The translations under genes were made by a program, and so were the position numbers. This document shows, one piece after another, positions 12,900 through 23,632 of a stretch of DNA of 64,000 bases. Below the pieces are notes generated by a model. That model saw only the letters and a list, made by a program, of their open reading frames with translations, did not search any database and was not told the origin of the DNA. This stretch comes from Brassica napus (lineage: Eukaryota; Streptophyta; Magnoliopsida; Brassicales; Brassicaceae). Within the stretch, counting starts at the first letter, position 1, and each line of letters starts with the position of its first letter. Where the stretch lies: contig NC_063442.1 of NCBI RefSeq assembly GCF_020379485.1, forward strand, positions 11,185,509 to 11,249,508, written 5' to 3'.

Positions 12900-14130
12900 A
12901 AAATAATAGCAAAGCTAAAATCTAGAGTTTGAATATATAACGTATTTGATTATAAACACAAAATACAAATTTAAATCTATTGATTAAAATCTTACATTTT
13001 TGGAAGGGGGAAATGAAAACCATGGAACAGAATACATACAAAATAAATTATGAAAAAGACATAAAAAAATATTAAAATTATATTTTAGTAGACTTCATGC
13101 GTAAAAATCATGGTTCAGTAGACTTCAAGTAGATTACTGTTTTGGATAATTTTAAAATCTCAAAAATATGAATATATAGAAAACGCGAATTTTTTTAAAA
13201 ATTTGTAAAAAAAAACTTTATAAAATAAAATAGTAGCGAAGAAACACATAAACGTTGAATCTGTAATTTTATTTGAATATAAAAACAATATTACACATTT
13301 AAAATCTATAAATTTAAATCTACATTCTTAAGAGAAGAGATGAAAATTAAAGAATAGTGTACCTACAAAATAAGATAATATTATGAGAAAGGAATTAAAA
13401 TTAATTTAAAATTGTATTTTAGTAATTGTTTTTGAAGTCTGTTAAAAATTCATGGTTTTGTAGACTTTATTAAAAGTCTACTAGCCTTAATTTTTAAGCA
13501 GATTTCATTAGAAGTTTACAATATTGGATAAATTTAAGATTTAAAAGTTTGTACATTTAGAAACGTGAAAATAGCTTCAAATATGAAAAAAAACTTCAAA
13601 ACCATTTTTAACCTAAAATAATAGCAAAGCAATAATATGAAATTTGAATCTATAACTTCATTTGATTATAAACACAAAATATACATCTAAAATCTAGATT
13701 TCTAAATCTTACATTTTATCAAGGGAAATGAAAGCCATGGAAAAAAACACGTTCAAAATAAGATACACTATAAGAAAAGAATAAAGAAAAAAAATCATAT
13801 TTCATGTGACTCAAGTATACTGAAGTCTACTGTATCGAATAATCTTCGGATCTTTAAAATATGTACATCATAAGAACATGAAAAATACCTCCAAACCTCG
13901 AAAAATCAAAAGAAAGATTTTAAGAAAAATAGCAGTAAAACTAAACATATAGTTCATACCTGTAACTTTATTTGAGTATAAATAAAAAATAAATAAATAT
14001 AATTTATAGATCAAAATCTTGTTTTTTTGGGATGGGGAGATGAAAAACATGGAAGAGAATACCATTTTAAATTGTATTCTAGTAAACTTCTGATGAAGTA
14101 TACTTAAAATATGGTTTAGTAGACTTTATT
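12900..14130. repeat. Diverged tandem array of ~310-390 bp units, about four copies
   Basis: A motif set repeats in the same order: a segment resembling TTTGATTATAAACACAAAAT, then AATCTTACATTTT, GAAATGAAAACCATGGA and TAGTAGACTTC. Unit starts fall near 12931, 13258, 13648 and 13957. There is no coding potential. It probably derives from internal duplications of a non-autonomous transposon. Confidence 0.65.
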
Positions 14131-14405
14131 TTAAAACTAAATATCTAGTCTCAAAAGTATTAAAATAGTATTCAAGAATTGTTTATTATTTTAAAATTTA
14201 CGATTGATTTAAGTATAAAAATGTAGCATTGATTATAAAAAATTTATAGACAATTAAATGCTACATTAATACACTGGGAATTAATAATAAGAAAACAATT
14301 GAAGAGTGGGATTTTATAAGTTCAATAAATTATTTTAGGTGCCGTTATTATATGCATCACTTACTTAGGTGGTTGTAGCCTTGCAGGAGAAGAGAGAAAA
14401 ACATG

Positions 14406-14406
<1 letters not shown>

Positions 14407-14440
<34 letters not shown>
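14407..14440. repeat. (TA)n microsatellite
   Basis: Uninterrupted alternating TA for ~33 bp. Confidence 0.95.
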
Positions 14441-14443
<3 letters not shown>

Positions 14444-14769
14444 ATATATTAATTGTTAACTGTAATTTATCATTAAATATGAATAATTGATTTTTATTTA
14501 TAGATATTCCTATTTTCAAAAAAGAATAATTTTATGTATAAAATGTTTAAAATATTATTTAATTATAAGTTTGAATTAAAAATATGTATCATCAAATTCA
14601 TCTCTTTTAAATAAATCAATTTAAACTTAATAATAATATACTAGAATAACTAAATTAAGTAATTTTTATTTTTATATATTATGCTGAATATTTTCTGGTT
14701 TATGATAAAGAGACCATTACCCATTGCATGTCCACGAGCAACGCTCGATGAAAAAAACTACTAATTAAA

Positions 14770-15503
14770 GGATAATGAAAGATATATATGGAAAAGCAGA
14801 GAAGAGATTTGTAACCATAGGTCATTGGCTTAACTGAAAAAGATCCTTGGACATTGTGTCAGAGGTCCCAAGTTAGAGTGGCTGATGGGATAAACCAAAT
14901 ATGATATGATGTGTTTTTGGACCAGGGGGAATTACGGGCTTCGACCTGAACTTTCTAGTATAAAAAAAGAGAAGAAAATCTTAGAGAAGCCTACTTGGAG
15001 TTTTAAGCCGATGTTCGAAAAAAAAACAATGAAATCAGATTTAAGACCGATGTTGAAAAACCCAACAGATGGGTTTTGACTGCGGTTGTTAATTGTCTCA
15101 TGCTCGTACATGTAATTTCTCTGGATTTAAAAATGAGGAATATTATTTTTGTTGGTTGACTGATAGGAGAAATATTATTGTAGACACTAAACTACGTAAA
15201 AATGTATTGTCGGATCAGGAAACACTAGATTAATTAATTCTTTTGAAGTTTATTGGAGATATGTAGTGGGTGTAGTGCAACTTTGGAAAGGTAAATGCCA
15301 ACTCACAAGAGAAATAATTTTTAACGATATTTTATGATGAGCATAGCAAATATTTGGATGTCATTAGCATTAACAATATACTCTACATTATCCCATCAAT
15401 ATTTGTTAGAAAAACATTTACTAAATGCTAATACTCTCTAAATGCTCTTTGGCCAATGCTCTCATATGAAGTTTTTAGAAGAGCTTTTGCATTTGTAAAA
15501 GGG
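14770..15503 (-). repeat. Right long terminal inverted repeat
   Basis: Reverse-complement partner of 6163-6893, closing the 9.3 kb element. The outer end (GCTTTTGCATTTGTA near 15483-15497) pairs with ATGCAAATACTATT near 6169-6182. Confidence 0.8.
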
Positions 15504-16119
15504 AATTTGTCAAAACTACCATTTTTCTCGTACCACTTTTCATTTATACCTTAACCAATTTTACTATTAAAATTTTAGTAGGTAAAATACCATTGTACTC
15601 CTAACTAATCAAACATAAACCTAGCTTCTTTCTCCCATGATCTACAGAGCTCCCAGATTGAAAAATCTATCATATTCTCTTCGAGGATCAAATCCGACGA
15701 GATTCTGACGAACTCTACGGCGAGATTCGACAACGCTAACGAGTTCTACGGCGAAATTGGACGACGTTGACGAGTTCTCAGGTGAGATTTGACAAAGACT
15801 ACAAGCTCAAAAGAACAAGACGATCTCTCACCATGAACGAGTAACAAAGGTGAGAGGATAATATATGGTGATTTTTATCTCTTTTTGTAATTTTAGCTTG
15901 ATTTCTCAAAATCGTCAGTTTCTGGGAAGGAAGACGAAAATTTTCTCATGAAGTTTTTAAATCTCAAATTTATAAAACCTTATAAATATTTATCATTGAG
16001 GAACATAGTGTTATGTATTATCGTTTTTTGATATATCTTGTTGATCATTCCTGCTTTGAGTACTTTTGTGTTGAATATTTTTTTTCTTTCTCTAATCTCC
16101 ATATTCTTATAATCAGATT

Positions 16120-18395
16120 ATGATGATTGAAATGTGTTCTATACGTGGAGAATTAAAACTAATAAATGGAATTCATTGGGATTTCATAGTCGATGATGAA
16201 CGAAGATCTTCTCTTTGTATGATTCATGAAGATATCATCTACAATGATTTGATTGGGGTTGTTTTAGAAGATTTTGGAATTGATGACAACAAAAACAGTT
16301 TAAATGTTAGCTATGTCGCACCTTGAAAATTAAACTTTGGTTCAAAAGAGCTTCCTCTAGTATTTATTAGGAATGATCGTCAAGTAACATCATATCTGAA
16401 CGAACTTCAATAGAATGGAGGTCTTCATCTATGTGTAACCATTAAGGTAACTACATGAAACTCTTTGCTAACATTTTCGTTTATAAGAGTAATCTGTTAT
16501 TATACAAGGTAGTATGTAGTACTCATGATTTGCTTATTGCTGGAAGTATTCCCCTAGCAGTATTTATTACAACTTTTACATTTATAAGACTTTATAAATA
16601 TATTAGTTTTATGTGTGTTTTAATGTTTCAGAGAAGAACTCAATTATCACCAATGATTGTGTCAATTATGATGCATACACGATGAAATTTTAATTACTCA
16701 TGATTTGTCTATTGCTGTAAATAGTAATCATCTTGAGGTATTTATTACAACTTTTATATTTATAAGGCCTTATAAAAAAATATGTATAAGATTATATATT
16801 TAGCCTTATGTTTTTATGTTTTCAGAAGAAAACACAAATATCACCAAGGATTAGGTCAAATATGGTTCAGACACGGGATGAAGTTTTAATTACTCACTAG
16901 ATCTCAACCCGCACAACCGTGCGGTGATTATATTCATTTCTATACACATAATTATTTATTTTACATGGCTAACTATAATATTTAAAATATTACAAAATGT
17001 TTAATATAACATTTTCAAAGAAAAAAAATTTATAGTTCACATACAGTAACTTAATTTATATGTTTTGAATTTTCACTGATAGCATATATTAAATCATGTG
17101 ATATAAAATTCTAAAATGAAAAATCTTATTGATTAAGGAACAAAAATTTAATTGAAAATTATTATATTAAATTAGTATCGTAAATTTAGTAAAATATTGT
17201 ACATGAGATTAGTTATAATTACAAAACTTAATTAGATATTTTAAAAGTTTGTTTTAGTTAAATTGAAATATATATTTAATTTTCAAATAAACACGAAAAT
17301 AACTAAAAAATTAAAATTTTGTTTAAGTGAAAAAAGATATATACATATATATTTTTTTTAAATACGAAATTGATTGAATATTTAAAATTTTATTTTAATA
17401 AAAAAATGAAATATATTTTATATTGTAAATAGGATATGAAAAGATTTTTTTTCAGATACAATTTGAGAGAAAATATAGGAATATATATTTGATTTGTTTG
17501 TTATAGAATATTCAAATAGCTGAAATATTTATACAAAAAAAATAATTTAAGCAACTTTCTAAGGGTGGTCCAAATTAAGAAAAAATCACACAAGAATTAA
17601 GTCATGACTTTTGTTTTAATAGTATAGATGATTTGCGTATTGCTGGAAGTAGAAATTTCTTTAATGTATTTATGACAACTTTAATGTTTATAACAACCTT
17701 ATAAAATAACTGTACAAGATTCATTACTAGCTTTATGTTTTTATGTTTCAGAGAGGAACACAAATATTACCATTGATTATGTCAAATATGATTCAGACAG
17801 GATATGATAAAATTTTCAGTACTCATGATTCGTCTATTGTTGGAAGTAGTAATGCATTTGAGGTACTTTTCAAAACTCTTACCTTGACGTTCATAATTAT
17901 AAAGTTTTATAAATTGTTGTAACGTACTTATTAAAAAAAATAAGGATTTGGTTTTATAATGCTTTATAAAAGGAAATATATCCATGCTTAATTTTTTAGA
18001 GAGGAACACAACACACACCCTAAAACTTAATGGAACAACATTCACAGAGTTGACGAAGTATCTAGTATACAACATACACGTATAAGAAATAGTCTTATTT
18101 CTCCTTCAAGTGGTCTTGTTAGCAATAAGGTACATATAACTTTCTATAATATAAATATATAAGAGTTTAATCAAAGTCTTATAATGGGTTATAAATTCTA
18201 ATTTTTAATGTACATGTTTCATGTTTTTTTAGAGAGGACTGCACTCAGTGGGACTTGTTGTATATGGATCTGAAATGTCAAAATTGCCATATTTTTCTAG
18301 TAGACGTGGTAGAGAAATCATGGGAGAAGATTCACATTCCCATTCAGAAATCTTGTTTCCAATTTGTTTTACAAACAATGTGATGATGATTTGTT
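16120..18395 (+). pseudogene. MULE-associated gene remnant with repeated exons
   Basis: The segment 16120-16440 encodes a peptide with GELKLINGIHWDFIVDDE, then after an in-frame stop FGSKELPLVFIRNDRQVTSY and LHLCVTIK. This resembles the N-terminal domain of Brassicaceae MuDR-like transposase proteins. Downstream, exon-like units starting after a TTTCAG acceptor recur near 16632, 16825, 17751 and 18000. They encode variants of RGTQI.P.I.SNMIQT followed by STHDSSIVGSSN. They are separated by introns rich in TTTATAAG/CTTTATAA motifs. Stops and frameshifts occur in most units, and a Helitron interrupts one. Identification of the family is by resemblance only. Confidence 0.5.
16897..17628 (-). mobile_element. 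Non-autonomous Helitron, 732 bp, inserted in a repeated exon
   Basis: On the - strand it begins TCTATACTATTAAAA at 17628. It ends with the hairpin CCGCAC-GGTT-GTGCGG followed by GTTGAGATCTAG at 16897, with flanks A and T. The host sequence without it, TACTCA plus TGATTT, matches an uninterrupted paralogous exon copy near 16693 (TACTCATGATTT). This confirms both ends and the A|T target with no target duplication. There is no coding sequence. Confidence 0.93.
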
Positions 18396-18505
18396 CTGCG
18401 GGATAGTTGTATGAATCTCGACTCGAACCCGGTTTTAGATATATTGAAGGATTAAGGCACCTAATCTTACCACTAGACCATATCACATTCTCGTTACACA
18501 TAAGG
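18395..18505 (-). repeat. tRNA-derived SINE-like sequence
   Basis: The - strand carries an A-box-like TGGTCTAGTGGTA (plus-strand 18468-18480) and a B-box-like GGGTTCGAGTCGAG (18417-18430), ~50 bp apart. This arrangement is that of the RNA polymerase III promoter of a tRNA-derived SINE. It does not fold into an intact tRNA that I can see. SINE 3' end not defined. Confidence 0.5.
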
Positions 18506-18817
18506 CGTTTTCTACTATTGGTCTTTACATATCATTATTTTAGTAAAGAAAAAGCCCATGTATTTTTATGGACCCCTATGCAATATTTGTTATGTGACAC
18601 ATTTTTATAAGTCTTGATTAAATACTTATAATTTTGTAAGAATTTACTAATTGTTTATTTTTTTGTTCCATAAAGTCTTATTACTTATTTTGTAACATTT
18701 TATAAACCCTTATAATATCATATAACTGAGTTTTACAATGGGTTATAAGTGATTTTTCATAATTCTAATGCATTATTTTGTTTATAAATCCTTATGAATT
18801 ACAATATGAATGTATCT

Positions 18818-20810
18818 GTGAACCAGTTTTTTATGTTTTTTTTAGTTTTTTCACCAAGAGAGCCTCCATTTAGGAAAATTACAAAAATAGGTTACATTAA
18901 AGGGTAAATATACATTTATATCCTTAGAGTTAATTAATTTAAACTTAGGGTTTAGAGTTGAAGGGTGGGATTTTGGGAAAAAGGTTTAGTAATAGTAAGA
19001 AGCTTAAACCAATATGCTCTTTTTAACATTTACTTTCTATCTTATATAAATTTATAGGCCTTTATATATTATTTATAAGCCTTTAGAAATTATTTTATAC
19101 ATATTTATAAGTTATTTTGATTATATATAGGACTTTAGAAATCCTAATTCTTTGTTTTATAAAATCCCATATCTGATTATTATAAACTATTTGCAAGTAG
19201 TAAATAACCGGGACCCCTTAATAACTCCTATAATTTGTTTATATAACACATTTATATGCTTTGGCTAATTACTTTATATAAACCTTTATAAATCTTAAGT
19301 AATTTTGTTTATTAACCTTAATAGAGAATTTATGCTTGCAAAACCATAGATAATGCTTAGAACTGATTTTATTTCTCTTGAAAATAATTACTAAAATATT
19401 ATACTGATTTATAAGCCTTTATATATTATATATAGGCCTTTATAAATTAATTTACATAGAATTATAAGTCTTTATAAATAGGCCTTTGTGATTCCTAAAC
19501 TCGATTGATTTTATAAGAGTTTAAACCATTTTTAATAATGTGTTATAAATTTACTGAAATACAATTTTATATATTAACTTTCTAAATTAAAGCAGAGCCA
19601 TAAATCTAAGACATAAACTCATAATATTTAGAATTCTATACACAAAGTTCACTAAATAGGCATAGAAAAGATAGTTGTATAAATTCTTACATTATTTATA
19701 CCGATTTATAAGGTTTATATATTATATATAGGCCTTTATAAATTAATTTACATAGAATTATAAGTCTTTATAAATAGGCATTTGTATATCCTAAACTATA
19801 TTAATTTTATAAGAGAAAAACCATTTTTAATAAGGTGTTATAAATTTTCTGAAATACAAATTTACCTATTAACTTTCTAAATTAAAGCAGAGCCATAAAT
19901 CCAAGTCATAAACTCATAATATTCAGAAAAATACATTATTGTTTTTATAAATCCTTATACATTACAATATGAATGAATAATACATTAATTCTGTTATAAA
20001 TTCAAATACATTATTTTTTATCACTAACACTTTATAAGCCATATAAGCCATTATAATATCTGAGTTTTATAATGGATTATAATTTGTGAACCAGTTTTTC
20101 TTAAAGTTTTTTTAGTTTTTTTTCACCAAGGGAGCCTCCAGTTAGGAAAATTACAAAAAAATATGTTTCATTAAAGGGTAAATATATATTTATATCCCTA
20201 TGGTTAATTAATCTAGATTTAGGATTTAGAGTTGAAGGGTGGATTTTGGGGACATGGTTTAGTAATAGTAAGAACCTTAAACCAATACGCTCTTTTTAAC
20301 ATTTACTTTCTATCTTATATAAATTTATAAGCCTTTATATATTATTTATAAGCCTTTAGAAATTATTTTATACATACTTAAAAGTTATTTTGATTATTTA
20401 TAGGACTTTATAAATCATAATTCTTTGTTTTATGAAACCTTTTATATCTGATTTTTATAAACTATTTGCGACTAATTAATAACTGGGACCCCTTAATAAC
20501 TCCTATAATTTGTTTATATAACACATTTATAAGCTTTAGCTAATTACTTTATATAAACCTTTATAAATCTTAAGTAATTTTGTTTATTAACCTTAATAGA
20601 GAATTTATGCTTGCAAAAACATAGATAATATTTTCAACTGATTTATGAGCTCTTGGAAATAATTATTAATATTTTATACCGATTTATAAGCTCTTATATA
20701 TTATATATAGGCCTTTATAAATTAATTTACATAGAATTATAAGTCTTTATAAATAGACATTTGTATATCCTAAACTCGATTGATTTTATAAGAGTTTATA
20801 GTGGTTCTGT
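18818..20810 (+). repeat. Direct duplication, ~1.27 kb unit (second copy partial) with internal sub-repeats
   Basis: The segment starting GTGAACCAGTTTTT at 18818 recurs at 20087. Matching blocks continue to about 20810 with an offset of 1273-1276 bp (for example 18900/20173 and 19311/20585). Within it, a block around TATATATAGGCCTTTATAAA occurs near 19430, 19725 and 20705. There is no coding potential. Confidence 0.85.
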
Positions 20811-21462
20811 TCCAACTTCATAAATCCTCTGAGGCAATCTCAAAGATGTGCAAAATTCATTGCTATCTAACTGCAAAACGAACTAAAAAAGAAGATATTA
20901 ACTTTTAATCATGATCTAAAGATATAGTATCGAAGCATAATATTCATGTATTTCAGTAACAGTTTTACAAAGAATATATATGATAATAAAATACAAGACT
21001 TCTCAAGTTCACACATTTATATGTTTTTTATAGACATATGCGATCAAATATTGTTTAAAAACTTCTTTATAAAGACTTATAAATTGTTGAGTTTTTCTTT
21101 TAACAATATCCTGAAATCCAGATTTATAAGGGATTATAATTCTATAAAGTGCAATGTTAATTATCCGAAAATCTTAATCTTAACCAGAACTATTTATATG
21201 ACAAGTGCAGATCAACTTTATTTGTATTTTTGATAACAGAAAGAAGCAAATCCTAAAATTACTTGAATCCAGATTTTTAAGAACTCAATGTTCATCATCG
21301 AACCAACCGTCATTGATTTTTGGACAGCAGAAAGAATTTTTTTAAAAAAAATACACAAATTAGAGACTTACAAGTTGTGAATCTCGGACATGAGTCGACA
21401 TTTTGGAGATTTGAATCTCGATTCTCTGTAATCGCTTTGTCGCAGGCTGCGTTAGAGAGAGA

Positions 21463-21670
21463 CGATGGATCTTGACAGAGAGAGACGATGGAACTTGATG
21501 GATAGAGACGATGGATCTCGACAAAGAGGGACAGTGGATCTCGACGGAGAGAGACGGTGGATCTCGACGGAGAGCGACAGTGGATCTCGACGGAGAGCGA
21601 CAGTGGATCTCGACGGAGAGCGACGGTGGATCTCGACGGGAGAGAGACGGTGGATCTCGACAGGAGAGAA
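21463..21670 (+). repeat. 23-bp GC-richer minisatellite
   Basis: About eight or nine copies of a unit close to GACGGTGGATCTCGACGGAG plus three bases, the last four being the cleanest. It encodes an apparent basic/acidic open frame only because the repeat lacks stops in that frame; the 23-bp period shifts the frame each copy. Confidence 0.9.
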
Positions 21671-21859
21671 AGAGGATGATGGGTTGAAGATAAGGTAAGG
21701 TTAGTTTAGTCTCTTACACATTAATGAATGTGGTATTTTTGAAAATGTCTTTTGGTTGATGGTATAGTTAAATGGGAAATTAGGTGAGATGATGCTAAAA
21801 AAAAGCATAATTGATTGAGTAGTCAATTGCCCTAACTTTTTACTGTTTTACTTGTCTTT

Positions 21860-22555
21860 TATATTATTTTGTTGTATTGCCCCTGCTTGAAACCGGGGAA
21901 ACCTGTTAGGAAAAAAAATTAAACTAATAATTACTATTTTTCAAAAGTATGTCGTGTCTCTTCCACATTCAAACCCATTTGTATAGTTTTACCCCAGATT
22001 GTCTCTACCGTGTTTTCTCTGATTACAATCCCTCGGCGATTCACATTCACATCCCAATTTGCGTTGACCCTTGCCGACAAGACTTGTGTAGTGGCGATCA
22101 CCCCCATCTATACAAACGGCACCATCATCACGTCACCACCATATGTTCTTCTCTTTTATGTACTGTATCAACAACAAATTTCGTCTCTCTGATGCAGTTA
22201 TATGTATTATCTCCACTGATGTCGCCAAATACACTTATATTTTGTCGCCGTGAATGACCTAAGTTGATTGGAGAAGATGAACAGTTTCTATTTATTTTAT
22301 TCTATTCTATTTGCATATATCATAGAAATGTAAAACAATATGTATTATGTTTGTTAAATTCCTATTATGGAATGCGATATATTATGCTAATTTTCTATTT
22401 GATCTTGTTCCATTCCATTTGATGATTACTAAATAGTGTTTTATTTTGTTTAGAAATATAGTTTTTGAACAAGTAACTATCGTGCTATGATCTCGATTGT
22501 ATAGTTTAATATTACATAATATAATTTAATTTTACATAATATATGTAATTTTTTT
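21860..22555. other. Intergenic spacer, no supported gene
   Basis: A ~100-codon open stretch at 21949-22257 has low-complexity His/Cys/Ser content and no recognisable family. I treat the stretch as non-coding. Confidence 0.5.
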
Positions 22556-23165
22556 AGACTTTGATATTTGGGTTTAGGATTTAGTGAATATGGTTTAAGG
22601 TTTAGTATTTAAAAGATGAAGGGATATGGTTGGGGTCAGCATTAACTTCTTCCATGAAATCATAGAACATTTCATTATTTCAACAATATATGCCATGCTA
22701 TTTATTTTGTGCCGTTTTATTTGGATTAGGGTTTATATTTGGGTTTAGGGTTTAGTGAATATGGTTTAGGGTTTAGTATTTAGAAGGTGAGGGGGTATGC
22801 TTGGGGTCAACATTAACTTTAACTTCTTCCATGAAATCATAGATATTTCATAACTTCTCCAATATATATCATGCTATTTATTTTGTTCCATTCTATTTGG
22901 GGTTAGGATTTAGTGAATAGAGTGTAGGGTTTAGTGAATATGATTTAGGGTTTAGTATTTAGAAGATGAAGGAATATGGTTAGGCCAGCATCAACTTCTT
23001 CTATGAAATCATAGACATTTCATAGTTTCACCAATATATACCATGCTATTTATTTTGTTTTGTTTTATTTGGGTTTATAACTTATATTTGGGTTTAAAGT
23101 TTGTATTTAAGTTTAGGGTTTAGTGATTGAGGTTTAGGGATTAGTATTAAGGGTTGAGATGGGGT
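22556..23165 (+). repeat. Tandem array of ~173-186 bp units rich in telomere-like TTTAGGG
   Basis: The segment GGTTTAGTGAATATGGTTTA followed by ATGAAATCATAG and a CCATGCTATTTATTTTGT block repeats. Starts fall near 22580, 22753 and 22933, with a weaker copy near 23119. Several TTTAGGG/TTTAGGA motifs lie in each unit, but not as consecutive telomeric repeats. Confidence 0.8.
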
Positions 23166-23632
23166 TGGGATAATGTTTAGTATATAGGGGTGGAGTTGGG
23201 GTAATGTTTAGTATTAGAGTATGTGGGTGAAATTAGAGATCTGTATTCTTTCAGTGATATGGAATAGAACACTCAGTCTATATGTATGTGATCATAAACG
23301 TGTGATGTGGTTCCTTATATTCTTTCAGATGTAAACTAAATATTAACTTACCTCAATTTGTCTATGTCATCTGACCTTCTATCTTTCATGTGCTACTTGT
23401 ACAAGCAAAGGTACATGATGCATAATTGTTAATTTTTTAATTATGACAAAATCAATGATATGCACCTATTTTTTTCTCCAAACTAGCTTACTTGATGCAT
23501 AATTGTTAATTGTTTAATTATGTCAAAATCAATGACATGCACCTAATTTTTTTCTCCAAACATAGTTATCTCGCACATTCTTCCTAGTTAAATTGTGGTA
23601 CCAAAAAAAATATAAAAAGAAAATTTTCCCTT
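23166..23632. repeat. Spacer with a ~77-bp tandem duplication
   Basis: GATGCATAATTGTTAATT followed by a block ending in TTTTTCTCCAAAC occurs at ~23418 and ~23495. No gene was seen. The right arm of the large inverted duplication starts at 23633. Confidence 0.75.

Larger units (their letters stand above)
6163..15503. mobile_element. 9.3 kb composite element bounded by long terminal inverted repeats (Mutator-like?)
   Basis: The sequences 6163-6893 and 14770-15503 are imperfect inverted repeats of each other, while the DNA between them is unrelated. Inside lie a decayed gypsy retrotransposon and tandem repeats, but no recognisable transposase. Long inverted ends without an obvious short conserved terminus are most typical of Mutator-like elements, but no target-site duplication could be identified. 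An alternative is two inverted copies of an unrelated repeat that happen to flank the gypsy element. Confidence 0.55.
15504..21860. mobile_element. Decayed Mutator-like (MULE) region
   Basis: Both margins carry the 'CAAAACTACCATTTTT / ACCACATTCATT' type of sequence common at Brassicaceae MULE ends (15509-15560 and, inverted, 21720-21840). The interior includes a transposase-gene-like N-terminal exon, repeated exon units, a 1.27 kb direct duplication and a 23-bp minisatellite. Boundaries are approximate and no 9-bp target duplication was found. More than one old element may be merged here. Confidence 0.5.

Noticed and set aside
13000..14130. CRISPR-like or satellite array
   Set aside because: Units are long (~310-390 bp), diverged and irregular, with no short repeat-spacer pattern; the organism is a plant.
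14744..14765. Possible Helitron 3' end (CGAGC-AA-CGCTCG then ACTACT)
   Set aside because: The hairpin is short and the terminal CTAG/CTRR is not convincing, and no matching 5' end was seen.
18417..18487. Possible tRNA gene
   Set aside because: A and B boxes are present but no acceptor stem or anticodon arm pairs; listed as SINE-like instead.
21465..21698. 77-codon Arg/Asp-rich frame
   Set aside because: It is produced by the 23-bp minisatellite, not by selection for a protein.
22556..23165. Interstitial telomere
   Set aside because: TTTAGGG words are scattered in longer units and not consecutive.
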